DNA from: Gemmatimonadota bacterium
GTDB lineage: Bacteria > Gemmatimonadota > Gemmatimonadetes > Gemmatimonadales > Gemmatimonadaceae
NCBI GenBank assembly: GCA_016871895.1
Contig: VHBO01000006.1
Location: forward strand, 19,489-83,488
DNA length: 64,000 nucleotides
Direction: 5' to 3'
Positions within the stretch are counted from its first letter, which is position 1, and every line of letters begins with the position of its first letter. Shown piece after piece: positions 26,303 to 34,763 of the stretch. The position numbers were made by a program, and so were the translations under genes. The notes below the pieces were generated by a model, which was not told where the DNA came from, searched no databases, and worked only from the letters and a program-made list of their open reading frames with translations.

Positions 26303-28014
26303 GGGGTCTGCTTGGGTGGCTGCTCCTCGGCGGCGCGCTCGCGGCGCAGGAGGCCGCGCCCGCGGGTGCCGCGGCGCTCAGCCGCGGACTCGACGCGGAG
26401 AACGGGAACCGAGCGCGCGAGGCCGTCACCGCGTATCGCGAGGCGATCGCCGCTGGCGCGGTGGTGCAGGGGGTCCTCGGGCTCGAGCGCGTGTTCTCGC
26501 TGACGATGCAGGAGGACTCCGTGCTCGCGGCGCTCGACACGCTGTTGCCGCGCTTCCCCGGCGAGAGCGCGCTCCGAGGGGTGCAGCTCCGTGCCCTCGT
26601 CTCCCTCGGTCGGCCGCGCGCGGCCGACGCCGCGTTCCGGGCGTGGTGTGCGACGCGTCCGAGCGACCTGGCCCCGTACCGCGATTACGCGCGGATCCTC
26701 CTCTTCAACAACCGCGCCGCCGCGGTGGACACCGTGTTGCGCGACGCCGCGACGGCACTCGGCTCGCTCCAGGGGCTGGCGCTCGAACTCGCGCAGATGC
26801 GCGCCGGGCTCGGTCGTTGGGAGGAGTCGGCGCTCGCCTGGCGCACCGTCGTGCAGGATGAGGCGTATTACGAATCGGCGGCGGTCTTCTCGCTGACGCC
26901 CGCTCCGGTCGGGGCCCGCGATGCCGTGCGGGCCGCGCTGATGACGGGACGCGGCACGGCGTCGAGTGCGACGGCCGCCGCGTCCCCGCCGACGATCGGT
27001 GTGCGACAGGTGCGGGCGCTTCTGGATGTGGCGTGGGGCTCGCCGCGCGACGGCTGGACGGTCCTCGCCGCCGTCCCCGTGACGGATACCGCGGTCGTGG
27101 TTTGGCGGCAGTTCGGGGAGGAGGTCGAGCGCGCGCAGGCGTGGGGGGTCGCCCGTGATGTCTGGGCCGCGGTGCATCGCGCCCGTCCTGAGGCGTCGGA
27201 CGCGTGGCGCGGGGCGCAGGCGGCGCTCCGGGCCGGCGATGCGACCGGAGCGCTGACCCTCGTCCGCGGAGCGGGCGTGGGGGATTCCACGACGCGGGTC
27301 GATGTGGCGGTGCCGCTCGAGCTCGAGGCGCTCGCGCGGCTCGGGCGCGGCGCCGAGGTGACGGCTCGGCTCGCCGCCGAATCGGCGGCGCTGGGCCCGG
27401 ACCGCGTGCGGTTGATGCAGCGCGTGGTCGCCTGGGCCTGGATCCGCGCGGGGGATGTGCCGCGCGCCCGTGCGGCGCTCGCCGGCGCGACGCTCGACGC
27501 GGAGGACGAGGTGGCCGGCTGGCTCGCGCTGTACGAGGGGGATCTCGTGGCGGCGCGACAGGCACTGCGCCACGTGCCGACGCCGGAGCAGGACGTCGTG
27601 CGCGCCCTCGCCCTGCTGAACCGGACGACCGTCCCCCGTGCGCCCGCCGTCGGCGCCGCCTTCCTCGCCCTCGGGCGTGCCGACACCACCGACGCGGTCC
27701 GCCGCTTCGAGTCGGCCGCTGCCGACCTCCCCGATGCGGCGCCGGTGCTCCTCGCGATGGCGGCCCGCCTCGAGACGGGGCGTGGGGCCGACGCGCGGGC
27801 GCGTCGTCTCTGGCAACGCGTCGCCGTGGAGCACGCGGCGGCACCCGAGGCGGCGGAGGCGCACCTCGAATGGGCCCGTGGGCTCCGGCGCGCCGGGGAC
27901 GGCGACGGCGCCCGCGAACATCTCGAGCATCTCATCCTCACCTATCCCGGGAGCGCGCTCGTGCCGCAGGCCCGCCGCGAACTCGACGCCCTCCGCCCGG
28001 GGGTGGCCGCGTGA
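26299..28014 (+). CDS. Exported TPR-type helical repeat protein
   Basis: A 571-residue protein with a signal peptide (MRGLLGWLLLGGALAAQEA) and TPR-like pairs throughout, for instance NGNRAREAVTAYREAIAAGA, ARRLWQRVAVEHAAAPEAAE and a last EHLEHLILTYPGSALVPQAR like YbgF/outer-membrane-assembly TPRs. It probably scaffolds the DUF4159/DUF4175 complex in the periplasm; this is inference from the operon. The start is GTG 26299 overlapping the DUF4175 stop; the frame is open from 26215 but the signal peptide fixes the start. Confidence 0.75.
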   Translation: MRGLLGWLLLGGALAAQEAAPAGAAALSRGLDAENGNRAREAVTAYREAIAAGAVVQGVLGLERVFSLTMQEDSVLAALDTLLPRFPGESALRGVQLRALVSLGRPRAADAAFRAWCATRPSDLAPYRDYARILLFNNRAAAVDTVLRDAATALGSLQGLALELAQMRAGLGRWEESALAWRTVVQDEAYYESAAVFSLTPAPVGARDAVRAALMTGRGTASSATAAASPPTIGVRQVRALLDVAWGSPRDGWTVLAAVPVTDTAVVVWRQFGEEVERAQAWGVARDVWAAVHRARPEASDAWRGAQAALRAGDATGALTLVRGAGVGDSTTRVDVAVPLELEALARLGRGAEVTARLAAESAALGPDRVRLMQRVVAWAWIRAGDVPRARAALAGATLDAEDEVAGWLALYEGDLVAARQALRHVPTPEQDVVRALALLNRTTVPRAPAVGAAFLALGRADTTDAVRRFESAAADLPDAAPVLLAMAARLETGRGADARARRLWQRVAVEHAAAPEAAEAHLEWARGLRRAGDGDGAREHLEHLILTYPGSALVPQARRELDALRPGVAA

Positions 28015-29267
28015 TCCTCCGTGTCCTGCTGATCGGACTGCTGCTCGTCGGACGAGCGGTGGGCGCCCAGCATCTCCTCCTCCCGATGGACGAGGCGCAG
28101 GCGAATCATCTGAAGGCGTATGGCGTCGTCTTCGGGGCGCTCGTCGACAACGTGCGCAGCGAATGGTTGATCAACTATCGCGGCGGCGCGTTCCTCGTGC
28201 CGGATCTGCCGAGCGTGCGCCGGGCGGCTGCGCTCGCGGGGGTGACGAGCGAACCCGTCGACGCTGGCACCCTCGCGACGATGCGGCGGGAGATCGCCGA
28301 GGGGAACATGGACGCCGTGCCGCTCGAGCGCGCGCCGCGGATCGCCGTGTACACGCCGCCGGATGCGCCGCCGTGGGATGACGCGGTGACGCTCGCGCTG
28401 AGCTACGCGGGGATCAAGTACGCGAAGATCTGGGACGACACGGTGCTCGCCACCGACCTCGCGCAGTTCGACTGGATCCATCTCTTCCACGAGGACTTCA
28501 CGGGGCAGCAGAACAAGCTGCACCTCGGGTTCCGCGATGCGCCCTGGTTCGTACAGGCACGCGAGCGCGACCTCGCGATGGCGCGCGGCCACGGGCTCGC
28601 CGACATCCCGACGCTCAAGAAGGCGGTCGCGGAGAAGCTGCGCGCCTTCGTCGAGCGCGGCGGCTTCCTCTTCGCGATGTGCGGCGCCACCGAGACCCTC
28701 GAGCTCGCGCTCGCCGCGGCCGGGATCGACATCGCCGGGCCGTATGCCGACGGCTCCCCCCTCGATCCCGCGGCCGATGCCAAGCTCGCCTGGGACCGGA
28801 GCTTCGCCTTCCAGGGCGCACGACTAGAGTTCGCGCCCGGGATCAACGCGATGAGTGACATCGACGGGCATCAGGTGAATGTCCCCGCGCGTCGGCAGCC
28901 CCTCGGCACCTTCTCGCTCTTCGGCTTCTCGGCGAAGTTCGATCCCGTGCCGACGATGCTCGTGCAGAACCATCGCGCGGTGATGCCCGACTTCTACGGC
29001 GTGACCACCTCCTTCACGCGACGCACCCTCAAGCCCGGGGCGACGGTGCTCGCGCAGGAGGAGGGGGCGCCCTGGGTGAAGTATCTCCACGGGTCGTATG
29101 GTCGTGGCTCCTGGACCTACCTCGGCGGGCACGATCCCGAGGATCCGCAGCACAACATCGGGGCGCCACCGACCGACCTCGCGCTGCATCCCAACTCGCC
29201 CGGCTACCGGCTGATCCTGAACAACGTCCTCTTCCCGGCCGCGAAGAAGAAGACGCTCAAGACGTGA
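28011..29267 (+). CDS. Exported conserved protein, often labelled 'asparagine synthetase B'
   Basis: A 418-residue protein with a signal peptide ending VGAQ. The first mature block LLLPMDEAQANHLKAYGVVF with LINYRGGAFLVPD is typical of a family in Bacteroidota and relatives that databases often name asparagine synthetase B. Neither the N-terminal nucleophile amidotransferase domain nor the ATP-pyrophosphatase loop of real AsnB is present. The middle has LRAFVERGGFLFAMCGATET, which looks like a class I glutamine-amidotransferase-like (ThuA/DUF4159-like) fold. It is likely periplasmic, with unknown activity. The start is GTG 28011, overlapping the TPR gene. Confidence 0.7.
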   Translation: MILRVLLIGLLLVGRAVGAQHLLLPMDEAQANHLKAYGVVFGALVDNVRSEWLINYRGGAFLVPDLPSVRRAAALAGVTSEPVDAGTLATMRREIAEGNMDAVPLERAPRIAVYTPPDAPPWDDAVTLALSYAGIKYAKIWDDTVLATDLAQFDWIHLFHEDFTGQQNKLHLGFRDAPWFVQARERDLAMARGHGLADIPTLKKAVAEKLRAFVERGGFLFAMCGATETLELALAAAGIDIAGPYADGSPLDPAADAKLAWDRSFAFQGARLEFAPGINAMSDIDGHQVNVPARRQPLGTFSLFGFSAKFDPVPTMLVQNHRAVMPDFYGVTTSFTRRTLKPGATVLAQEEGAPWVKYLHGSYGRGSWTYLGGHDPEDPQHNIGAPPTDLALHPNSPGYRLILNNVLFPAAKKKTLKT

Positions 29268-31840
29268 GCGCGCGCGACGAGGCGGAGACGGAGGGGCCGG
29301 CGCCGTCGGGCACGCGTGCGGCTGGCGGCGCAGGGCACGGCGAGCCCGGACGGATCGCGCCCGGCGCGGCCGCCGCGGTGCGGACGGCGATCCGTCTCGC
29401 CGGCGGGCGTGAGGTCTGCTTCGTCTGCACCATCGACGAGGCCGGGCTCGTGGTCAGCGCCCGCGTGGCGGCGCGCGGCGATGTGTCGAGCGTCCTCGCG
29501 CTGCCGGGCTTCGCGAACCGGGGCGAACTCCTGCTGCATAACCATCCGAGCGGATGGCTCGAGCCGTCGGACGCGGATCTCGCCGTGGCGGCGCGTCTGC
29601 ACGACGACGGAATCGGATTCGCGATCGTCGACAACGAGGCGAGTCGGCTGTACGTGGTGGTCGAGGTCCCACGCGCGCGCCCCGCGGCGACGATCGCGCC
29701 GGACGATATCGCCGGGCTACTCGGGCCCGACGGACCCGTCGCGCGACGGTTGGGCCGCTACGAGGACCGCCCGAGCCAGCGTGAGATGGCGCGGCTCATC
29801 TCGTCCCTCTTCTCGCGCGGTGGGGTCGGGCTGATCGAGGCGGGGACCGGCGTCGGCAAGTCGCTCGGCTACCTCGTCCCCGCGCTCCGCTGGGCCGCCG
29901 AGAGTGGCGAGCGCACCGTCGTCAGCACCAACACGATCACGCTGCAGGAGCAGCTGACGGGGAAGGACCTCCCCTTCCTCGCCGAGGCGCTCACGGACCA
30001 GAAGGTGCGCTTCGCGCTGCTGAAGGGATGGCGGAACTACCTCTGCCTGCAGCGCCTCGAGCAAGCGCGGGCGCAGGGGCCGGCACTCTTCGACGACGCC
30101 GCCTCAGTGGAACTCGCGGCGATCGAGGCGTGGGCGGAGAAGACCACCGACGGCTCACTCGCCGATCTCCCCGACCCGCCGCGTGGCGAGGTGTGGGATG
30201 AGGTCGCGGCGGAAGGGGACCTCTGCACGCGCCTCCGCTGTCCGCACTTCGAGCGCTGTTTCGTCTTCACCGCGCGGCGCGCCGCGGCGCAGGCGGACGT
30301 GATCGTCGTGAATCATCACCTGCTGATGGCCGACCTCGCCGTGCGGCGTGCGTCGCAGCGCTGGGACGAGGCGGCGGTGCTACCGGCGTTCAAGCGTCTG
30401 GTGATCGACGAGGGGCACCACCTCGAGGATGCCGCAGCGTCGCACCTCGGGCAGGAAGTCTCACGGCGATCGCTCGAGCGGCTCTTCAATCGCCTCGACC
30501 GCCGCGGGAAGGGACTCCTCCCCGCACTCGAGCGGGCCCTGTCGAAGGGGACCGACCTCCTGAGCGTCGCGAGCCTCGACCTGTTGCGGGCGCGACTCGC
30601 GCCCTCCCTGCACACGTCGCGCGTGAAGGCCGCGGCGCTCTGCGATCTCCTCGCCGGGTGGCTCGCGGTGCGGGACGAGCCGCAGGTGCGGCTCACGGAT
30701 GCCTTCGCCGACGACGCGATCTGGGGGGACGGCCTGGGCGTGGCGCTCGACGACCTGCTCGCGGAGATCGACCTCCTCGGCGACGGACTCCGGATGGTGC
30801 GAGAGCGCCTCGAGAGCGATGAGCGGCGCGCCGAGGAGCTCGCGCCGTTGCTCAACGAAGTGCGCGGGGTCACGCGTCGCCTCGCCGGCGCGGGCGACGC
30901 GTTGCGGGCGGCGCTACGGCCCGACCGCGACGGGCTGCCGCGCGTGCGCTGGCTCGAGCGTCGCGGTGGGGAGGGGAACGTCGGCGCCACCGCGGTGCCG
31001 CTCGATCTCGCGCCGGTGTTGCGCGAAGACCTCTTCCGTCGGGTCGAGACGGCGGTGGTGACCAGCGCGACCCTCGCCGTCGGTGATGGCTTCGACTTCC
31101 TCACGAAGCGCCTCGGCCTCGACGATCCCGAGCTCGAGCCGGTGACCGCGACCCTCGCCTCGCCGTTCTCGTATCCGACGCAGGCGGTCCTCGCCATCCC
31201 GAGCGACTTCCCGGCACCGAACCTCGATGGCTCCGCGCACTTCGCGCGCACGCTGAGCGCCGCGGAGGATCTCATCGCGTTCGCGGGCGGAGGCGTCTTC
31301 CTCCTCTTCACGAGCCATCGGGACGTGCGCGAGGCGGCGCGGGTGCTGCGGGAGCGTGGGGTGGCGGGGGCGCATCCACTCCTCGTCCACGGGGAGGCCC
31401 CGCGGGATGACCTCCTGCGGCGCTTCCGTGCGCACGGGGATGCGGTGCTCGTGGGCACCGCGAGCTTCTGGGAGGGGGTCGACATCCCGGGCCGCGCGCT
31501 GCGCGGGCTCGTGCTCGCACGCATCCCGTTCCGCGTCCCCACCGAGCCGGTGACCGCGGCGCAGTGCGAGGCGATCGAAGCCGAGGGGCGGAGCGCCTTC
31601 GACGAGTACATGATCCCCCACGCCGCGCTGCGGCTGAAACAGGGATTCGGCCGGCTCATCCGCACCGCGGACGACCGGGGCGTCGTGGTGATCTGCGACC
31701 CGCGCGTCGTCACCAAGGGGTACGGCCGTCGCCTCCTCCAAGGGCTCCCCCCGGCCGCCCGACTGCAGGGGCCGTGGGCCCTCCTGCGTGACGGGCTTCG
31801 GGCGTTCTACGCCGGGACCGAACCCCCGTCCCGCGGGTAG
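29264..31840 (+). CDS. JAMM/RadC-like domain fused to DinG-type Fe-S helicase
   Basis: An 858-residue fusion. Residues about 30-135 form a RadC-like JAB domain with a complete JAMM metal motif (His92-x-His94-x10-Asp105, in LLLHNHPSGWLEPSDADLA). Residues about 165-858 are a superfamily 2 XPD/DinG helicase: Walker A EAGTGVGKS (192-200), DEGH box (382-385), TSATLA, and the final QGFGRLIRTADDRGVVVICD. Four Cys (261, 321, 326, 332) sit where XPD/DinG enzymes bind 4Fe-4S. It probably unwinds DNA structures with a metal-dependent peptidase-like or binding domain attached. It overlaps the previous stop (GTGA). The fusion is unusual; RadC and DinG are normally separate. Confidence 0.88.
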   Translation: MSARDEAETEGPAPSGTRAAGGAGHGEPGRIAPGAAAAVRTAIRLAGGREVCFVCTIDEAGLVVSARVAARGDVSSVLALPGFANRGELLLHNHPSGWLEPSDADLAVAARLHDDGIGFAIVDNEASRLYVVVEVPRARPAATIAPDDIAGLLGPDGPVARRLGRYEDRPSQREMARLISSLFSRGGVGLIEAGTGVGKSLGYLVPALRWAAESGERTVVSTNTITLQEQLTGKDLPFLAEALTDQKVRFALLKGWRNYLCLQRLEQARAQGPALFDDAASVELAAIEAWAEKTTDGSLADLPDPPRGEVWDEVAAEGDLCTRLRCPHFERCFVFTARRAAAQADVIVVNHHLLMADLAVRRASQRWDEAAVLPAFKRLVIDEGHHLEDAAASHLGQEVSRRSLERLFNRLDRRGKGLLPALERALSKGTDLLSVASLDLLRARLAPSLHTSRVKAAALCDLLAGWLAVRDEPQVRLTDAFADDAIWGDGLGVALDDLLAEIDLLGDGLRMVRERLESDERRAEELAPLLNEVRGVTRRLAGAGDALRAALRPDRDGLPRVRWLERRGGEGNVGATAVPLDLAPVLREDLFRRVETAVVTSATLAVGDGFDFLTKRLGLDDPELEPVTATLASPFSYPTQAVLAIPSDFPAPNLDGSAHFARTLSAAEDLIAFAGGGVFLLFTSHRDVREAARVLRERGVAGAHPLLVHGEAPRDDLLRRFRAHGDAVLVGTASFWEGVDIPGRALRGLVLARIPFRVPTEPVTAAQCEAIEAEGRSAFDEYMIPHAALRLKQGFGRLIRTADDRGVVVICDPRVVTKGYGRRLLQGLPPAARLQGPWALLRDGLRAFYAGTEPPSRG

Positions 31841-31843
31841 ATT
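31838..31843 (+). promoter_or_regulatory. -10-like TAGATT, 6 bp before ATG
   Basis: TAGATT lies 6 bp upstream of the ATG at 31850, the same arrangement as at 593-598. It suggests a separate, near-leaderless promoter for the FAA-hydrolase gene after the helicase stop. Confidence 0.35.
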
Positions 31844-31849
31844 CCCCAC

Positions 31850-32461
31850 ATGACTCGTCCGGGAAAGCTCGTCTGCGTGGGCCGCAATTATCGCGAGCAC
31901 GCGAAGGAGATGGGGAACGAGGTACCGACCACGCCGGTCGTCTTCCTCAAGCCGCCCTCGTCCGTCATCGCTGACGGCGAGGCGATCGTCCTGCCGCCCG
32001 AGGTGGGACGCGTCGACTTCGAGGGGGAGATCGGCCTCGTCATCGGGACCCGTCTCTCGAAGGCCACGGCGGCGGTGGCCGCTGCCGCCGTGCGGGGGAT
32101 CGTCGCGGTGAACGACGTGAGCGCGCGCGACCTGCAGAAGTCCGATGTGCAGTGGTGGCGCGCGAAGGGCGCTGACACCTTCGGGCCGATCGGTGAGGAG
32201 CGGCAGGGCACGCCCGACTTCGCCGCGCTCGAGGTGATCACGCGGGTGAACGGCGTCGAGCGGCAACGCGGGCGGAGCGCCGATATGCTCTTCACCATCC
32301 CCGACCTGCTCGCCTTCATCTCGGCGTGGGTCACGCTCGAGCCGGGCGACATCGTGCTGACGGGGACGCCGGAAGGGGTCGGGCCGTTGGTGCCGGGCGA
32401 TGTCGTCGAGGTCGAGGTGCCGGGCTGGAGTCGTGTCAGCAACCCGGTGCGCGCGGGCTGA
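31850..32461 (+). CDS. Fumarylacetoacetate hydrolase family protein
   Basis: A 203-residue FAH/hydratase-decarboxylase fold protein, the short cytosolic form. It opens with KLVCVGRNYREHAKEMGNEV; the metal ligands sit in DFEGEIGLVIG; NDVSARDLQKSDVQWWRAKG and the C-terminal LEPGDIVLTGTPEGVGPL with GDVVEVEV are diagnostic. Homologues act as acylpyruvases or oxaloacetate tautomerase/decarboxylase; the substrate here cannot be told. It has its own -10-like box and shares TGATG with the next gene. Confidence 0.9.
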   Translation: MTRPGKLVCVGRNYREHAKEMGNEVPTTPVVFLKPPSSVIADGEAIVLPPEVGRVDFEGEIGLVIGTRLSKATAAVAAAAVRGIVAVNDVSARDLQKSDVQWWRAKGADTFGPIGEERQGTPDFAALEVITRVNGVERQRGRSADMLFTIPDLLAFISAWVTLEPGDIVLTGTPEGVGPLVPGDVVEVEVPGWSRVSNPVRAG

Positions 32462-33369
32462 TGTCTCAGGGGCGGCGGGCGATCCTCCCGACGCGACCGC
32501 GCCGTGACCCGCGCGCGTCGCTGGTGGCGCTCGTCATCCAGCTGGTGGTGGTCGTCGTCCTCGCACGGATGGTCGTCTTCCCGGCGGCGATGGACCTCTT
32601 CGGTGGGCTCAGCGACCTGATCCGGGAGCAGCGGGTCACGTACGTGGTACCGGCCCCGGTCCGCGCCGGCACGCCGGGCGCGCGCCCGCGCGACGGTGGA
32701 GATGGGCGACGCGCGTCGGAGACGCCGCCGGAACGGGTGGTCGAGCCGGAGCCGATCACCGCGCCGGTGGACGTGCCGAGCGGGCTCCCCACGCGCCCCG
32801 GCCGCGCGGCGCCGATCGGACCGGGCTCGGGCCCGGTGATCGGTGGAGGCGGACCGTTGCAGGGGATCCAGCCCGGGTTCACCGACCCGCGCCTCTGGCC
32901 CACGCCGCGCCCCTACGACGAACCACGCCCATTCCCGATGAATCGCGCCGACTCGCTCGAGGCGGTGCTGCACGCCTTCGGCGAGCGCTTCGTCGACTCC
33001 GTCAGTCGTGCGGCGCCCACCGGACGGCAGCCCGGTGACTGGACCTGGGAGCGCAACGGTCGGAAGTATGGGATGGATCCGCAGTACATCCGGCTCGGCA
33101 AGTATTCGATTCCGACGGCGCTGCTGGCGCTGCTCCCCCTCAACGTGCCGGCGAACGGGCTCGAGATGGAGCGTGCGCGGCGCCTGAGTTCGATGCGCAG
33201 CGAGATCATGGAGCAGGCCGAGCGACGTGCGCGCGATGACGACTTCTACGCCGCCGTGCGGGCGCTCCGCGAACGGAAGGAGCGCGAGCGCCGGGAGGCA
33301 GAGGCGGCGCGTCGCGGGAGCGCCTCGCCCGCCTCCGCCACGACTACCCCTCGCCCCCCGATGCCATGA
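32461..33369 (+). CDS. Hypothetical single-pass membrane protein
   Basis: A 302-residue protein with one N-terminal membrane anchor (SLVALVIQLVVVVVLARMVV), a Pro/Gly-rich periplasmic linker (about 60-150), then a conserved-looking block with WTWERNGRKYGMDPQYIRLG and KYSIPTALLALLPLNV. It ends in a charged coiled coil (ERKERERREAEAARR). The layout resembles TonB-like or energy-transfer anchors but lacks a TonB C-terminal domain, so I assign no function. ATG 32461 overlaps the previous stop by one base (TGATG), and its stop overlaps the next start. Confidence 0.6.
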   Translation: MSQGRRAILPTRPRRDPRASLVALVIQLVVVVVLARMVVFPAAMDLFGGLSDLIREQRVTYVVPAPVRAGTPGARPRDGGDGRRASETPPERVVEPEPITAPVDVPSGLPTRPGRAAPIGPGSGPVIGGGGPLQGIQPGFTDPRLWPTPRPYDEPRPFPMNRADSLEAVLHAFGERFVDSVSRAAPTGRQPGDWTWERNGRKYGMDPQYIRLGKYSIPTALLALLPLNVPANGLEMERARRLSSMRSEIMEQAERRARDDDFYAAVRALRERKERERREAEAARRGSASPASATTTPRPPMP

Positions 33370-34718
33370 CGTTGCCCCGACGCCGGTTCGTCGAGCAGGC
33401 CGCCACGCTCGCCGCACTCCCCTTCGTCGATCGATGGCTCGGCGGCGGACTTGGCTCGGGTCTCCCCCGCGACATCGACCCGCTGCTCGATGCCGCGCCG
33501 CTGCGCGCCGACGGTGCGTGGGTGAACGCGGCGCTCGCGCGCTTCGACGCCATCGGGCGCACGGCGAGCGGGATCAACCGCGTCGCCTACTCCGAGGGGG
33601 ATCTCGCCGGCCGCGCGTTCACGCTCGACCTGTATCGGGCGGCGGGGCTGACGCCGCGCATCGACGCGGCCGGCAACATCATCGCGCGCGTCGCGGGGAG
33701 CGATCCGCGTCTCCCCGCCATCGTCATCGGGTCGCACGTCGACTCGGTCACCGACGGCGGGAACTACGACGGCCCGGTCGGCACCTTCGGGGCGATCGGG
33801 GCCGCGCGTGCGCTACAGGCGCAGGGGGTCCGGCTCCGTCATCCGCTCGACGTGGTCTGTTGGCAGAACGAGGAGGGCGGCACCATCGGGAGCAAGCTCG
33901 CCATCGGCGCGCCGGTGGACCTCGACGGCGTCGCTCGGTCGGGGAAGACGATCCGCGAGGGGATCACGCTCACCGGTGGCGACCCGTCGCGTCTCGCCGA
34001 GGCGGTGCGGCCGCGCGGGAGCGTCGCGTGCTATCTGGAGCTGCACATCGAGCAGGGTGGGAATCTCGACCGCTCGGGGACGCCGATCGGCGTCGTGCTC
34101 GGGATCGTCGGGCTCAAGTGGTTCGAGGTGACGATCGACGGGTTCGCGAACCACGCGGGCGCCACGCCGATGGACCAGCGGCAGGATGCGATGCTCGCGG
34201 CAGCGAAATTCACCATCGCGGTGAACGAGGCCATCCGCTTGGAACCGGGGCGTCAGGTCGCGACCGTGGGGCGCGTGGTGGCGCTCCCGAACACGCGCAA
34301 CGTGATCGCGGGGCAGGTTCAGCTCACGGTGGACCTGCGCGACCTCGACGCCGCGAAGGTCGCGCGGTTCGCGGCGCGATTCCAGCAGATCGGTCGGGAG
34401 ATCGGTGCGGCGACGAACACGACCTTCACCTTTCGCGAGGCGACGAGCAGCGAGCCGGCGATGGCCGACCCGCGCGTGATGGGGTGGATCGAGGCGAGCG
34501 CTGGGGCGCTCGGGCTCGGGACGCAGCGGATGCCGAGCGGGGCGGGGCACGATGCGCAGGAGATGGCGCATCTCTGTCCGATGGGGATGATCTTCGTGCC
34601 GAGCGTCGGCGGGATCAGTCACTCCCCGAAGGAGTTCTCGCGGCCGCAGGACATCGCGAACGGTGTCGACGTGCTGCTCAACACCGTGATGGGCGCGGAC
34701 CGCGCGTTGGACGCGTAG
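33366..34718 (+). CDS. M20-family N-carbamoyl-amino-acid hydrolase / allantoate amidohydrolase type
   Basis: A 450-residue M20C peptidase-fold amidohydrolase. Metal ligands are visible in VIGSHVDSVTDGGNYDGPVG (His, Asp) and CWQNEEGGTIGSK (Glu pair), LELHIEQGGNLD (His) and GGISHSPKEF (last His). The dimerisation/lid region has FANHAGATPMDQRQDAMLAA. It probably hydrolyses N-carbamoyl amino acids or allantoate-like substrates. A twin-arginine-like N-terminus (LPRRRFVEQAATLAALPF) suggests export by Tat. It overlaps the previous gene by ATGA. A hairpin separates it from gltX. Confidence 0.9.
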   Translation: MTLPRRRFVEQAATLAALPFVDRWLGGGLGSGLPRDIDPLLDAAPLRADGAWVNAALARFDAIGRTASGINRVAYSEGDLAGRAFTLDLYRAAGLTPRIDAAGNIIARVAGSDPRLPAIVIGSHVDSVTDGGNYDGPVGTFGAIGAARALQAQGVRLRHPLDVVCWQNEEGGTIGSKLAIGAPVDLDGVARSGKTIREGITLTGGDPSRLAEAVRPRGSVACYLELHIEQGGNLDRSGTPIGVVLGIVGLKWFEVTIDGFANHAGATPMDQRQDAMLAAAKFTIAVNEAIRLEPGRQVATVGRVVALPNTRNVIAGQVQLTVDLRDLDAAKVARFAARFQQIGREIGAATNTTFTFREATSSEPAMADPRVMGWIEASAGALGLGTQRMPSGAGHDAQEMAHLCPMGMIFVPSVGGISHSPKEFSRPQDIANGVDVLLNTVMGADRALDA

Positions 34719-34728
34719 CGAGCGATTG

Positions 34729-34760
34729 CTCGGGTGCCGTGCGGACGCGCGGCGCCCGAG
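34729..34760. terminator. Hairpin between convergent genes
   Basis: CTCGGGTGCCG (34729-34739) pairs with CGGCGCCCGAG (34750-34760), 11 bp with one G-T pair and a 10-base loop. It sits in the 45-bp gap between the amidohydrolase stop (34718) and the gltX stop (34764), so it can serve both directions. No T-tract. Confidence 0.55.
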
Positions 34761-34763
34761 GCA

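Noticed and set aside
28011..29267. Asparagine synthetase as a functional call
   Set aside because: The protein is exported and lacks both AsnB catalytic domains; only the family name resembles it.
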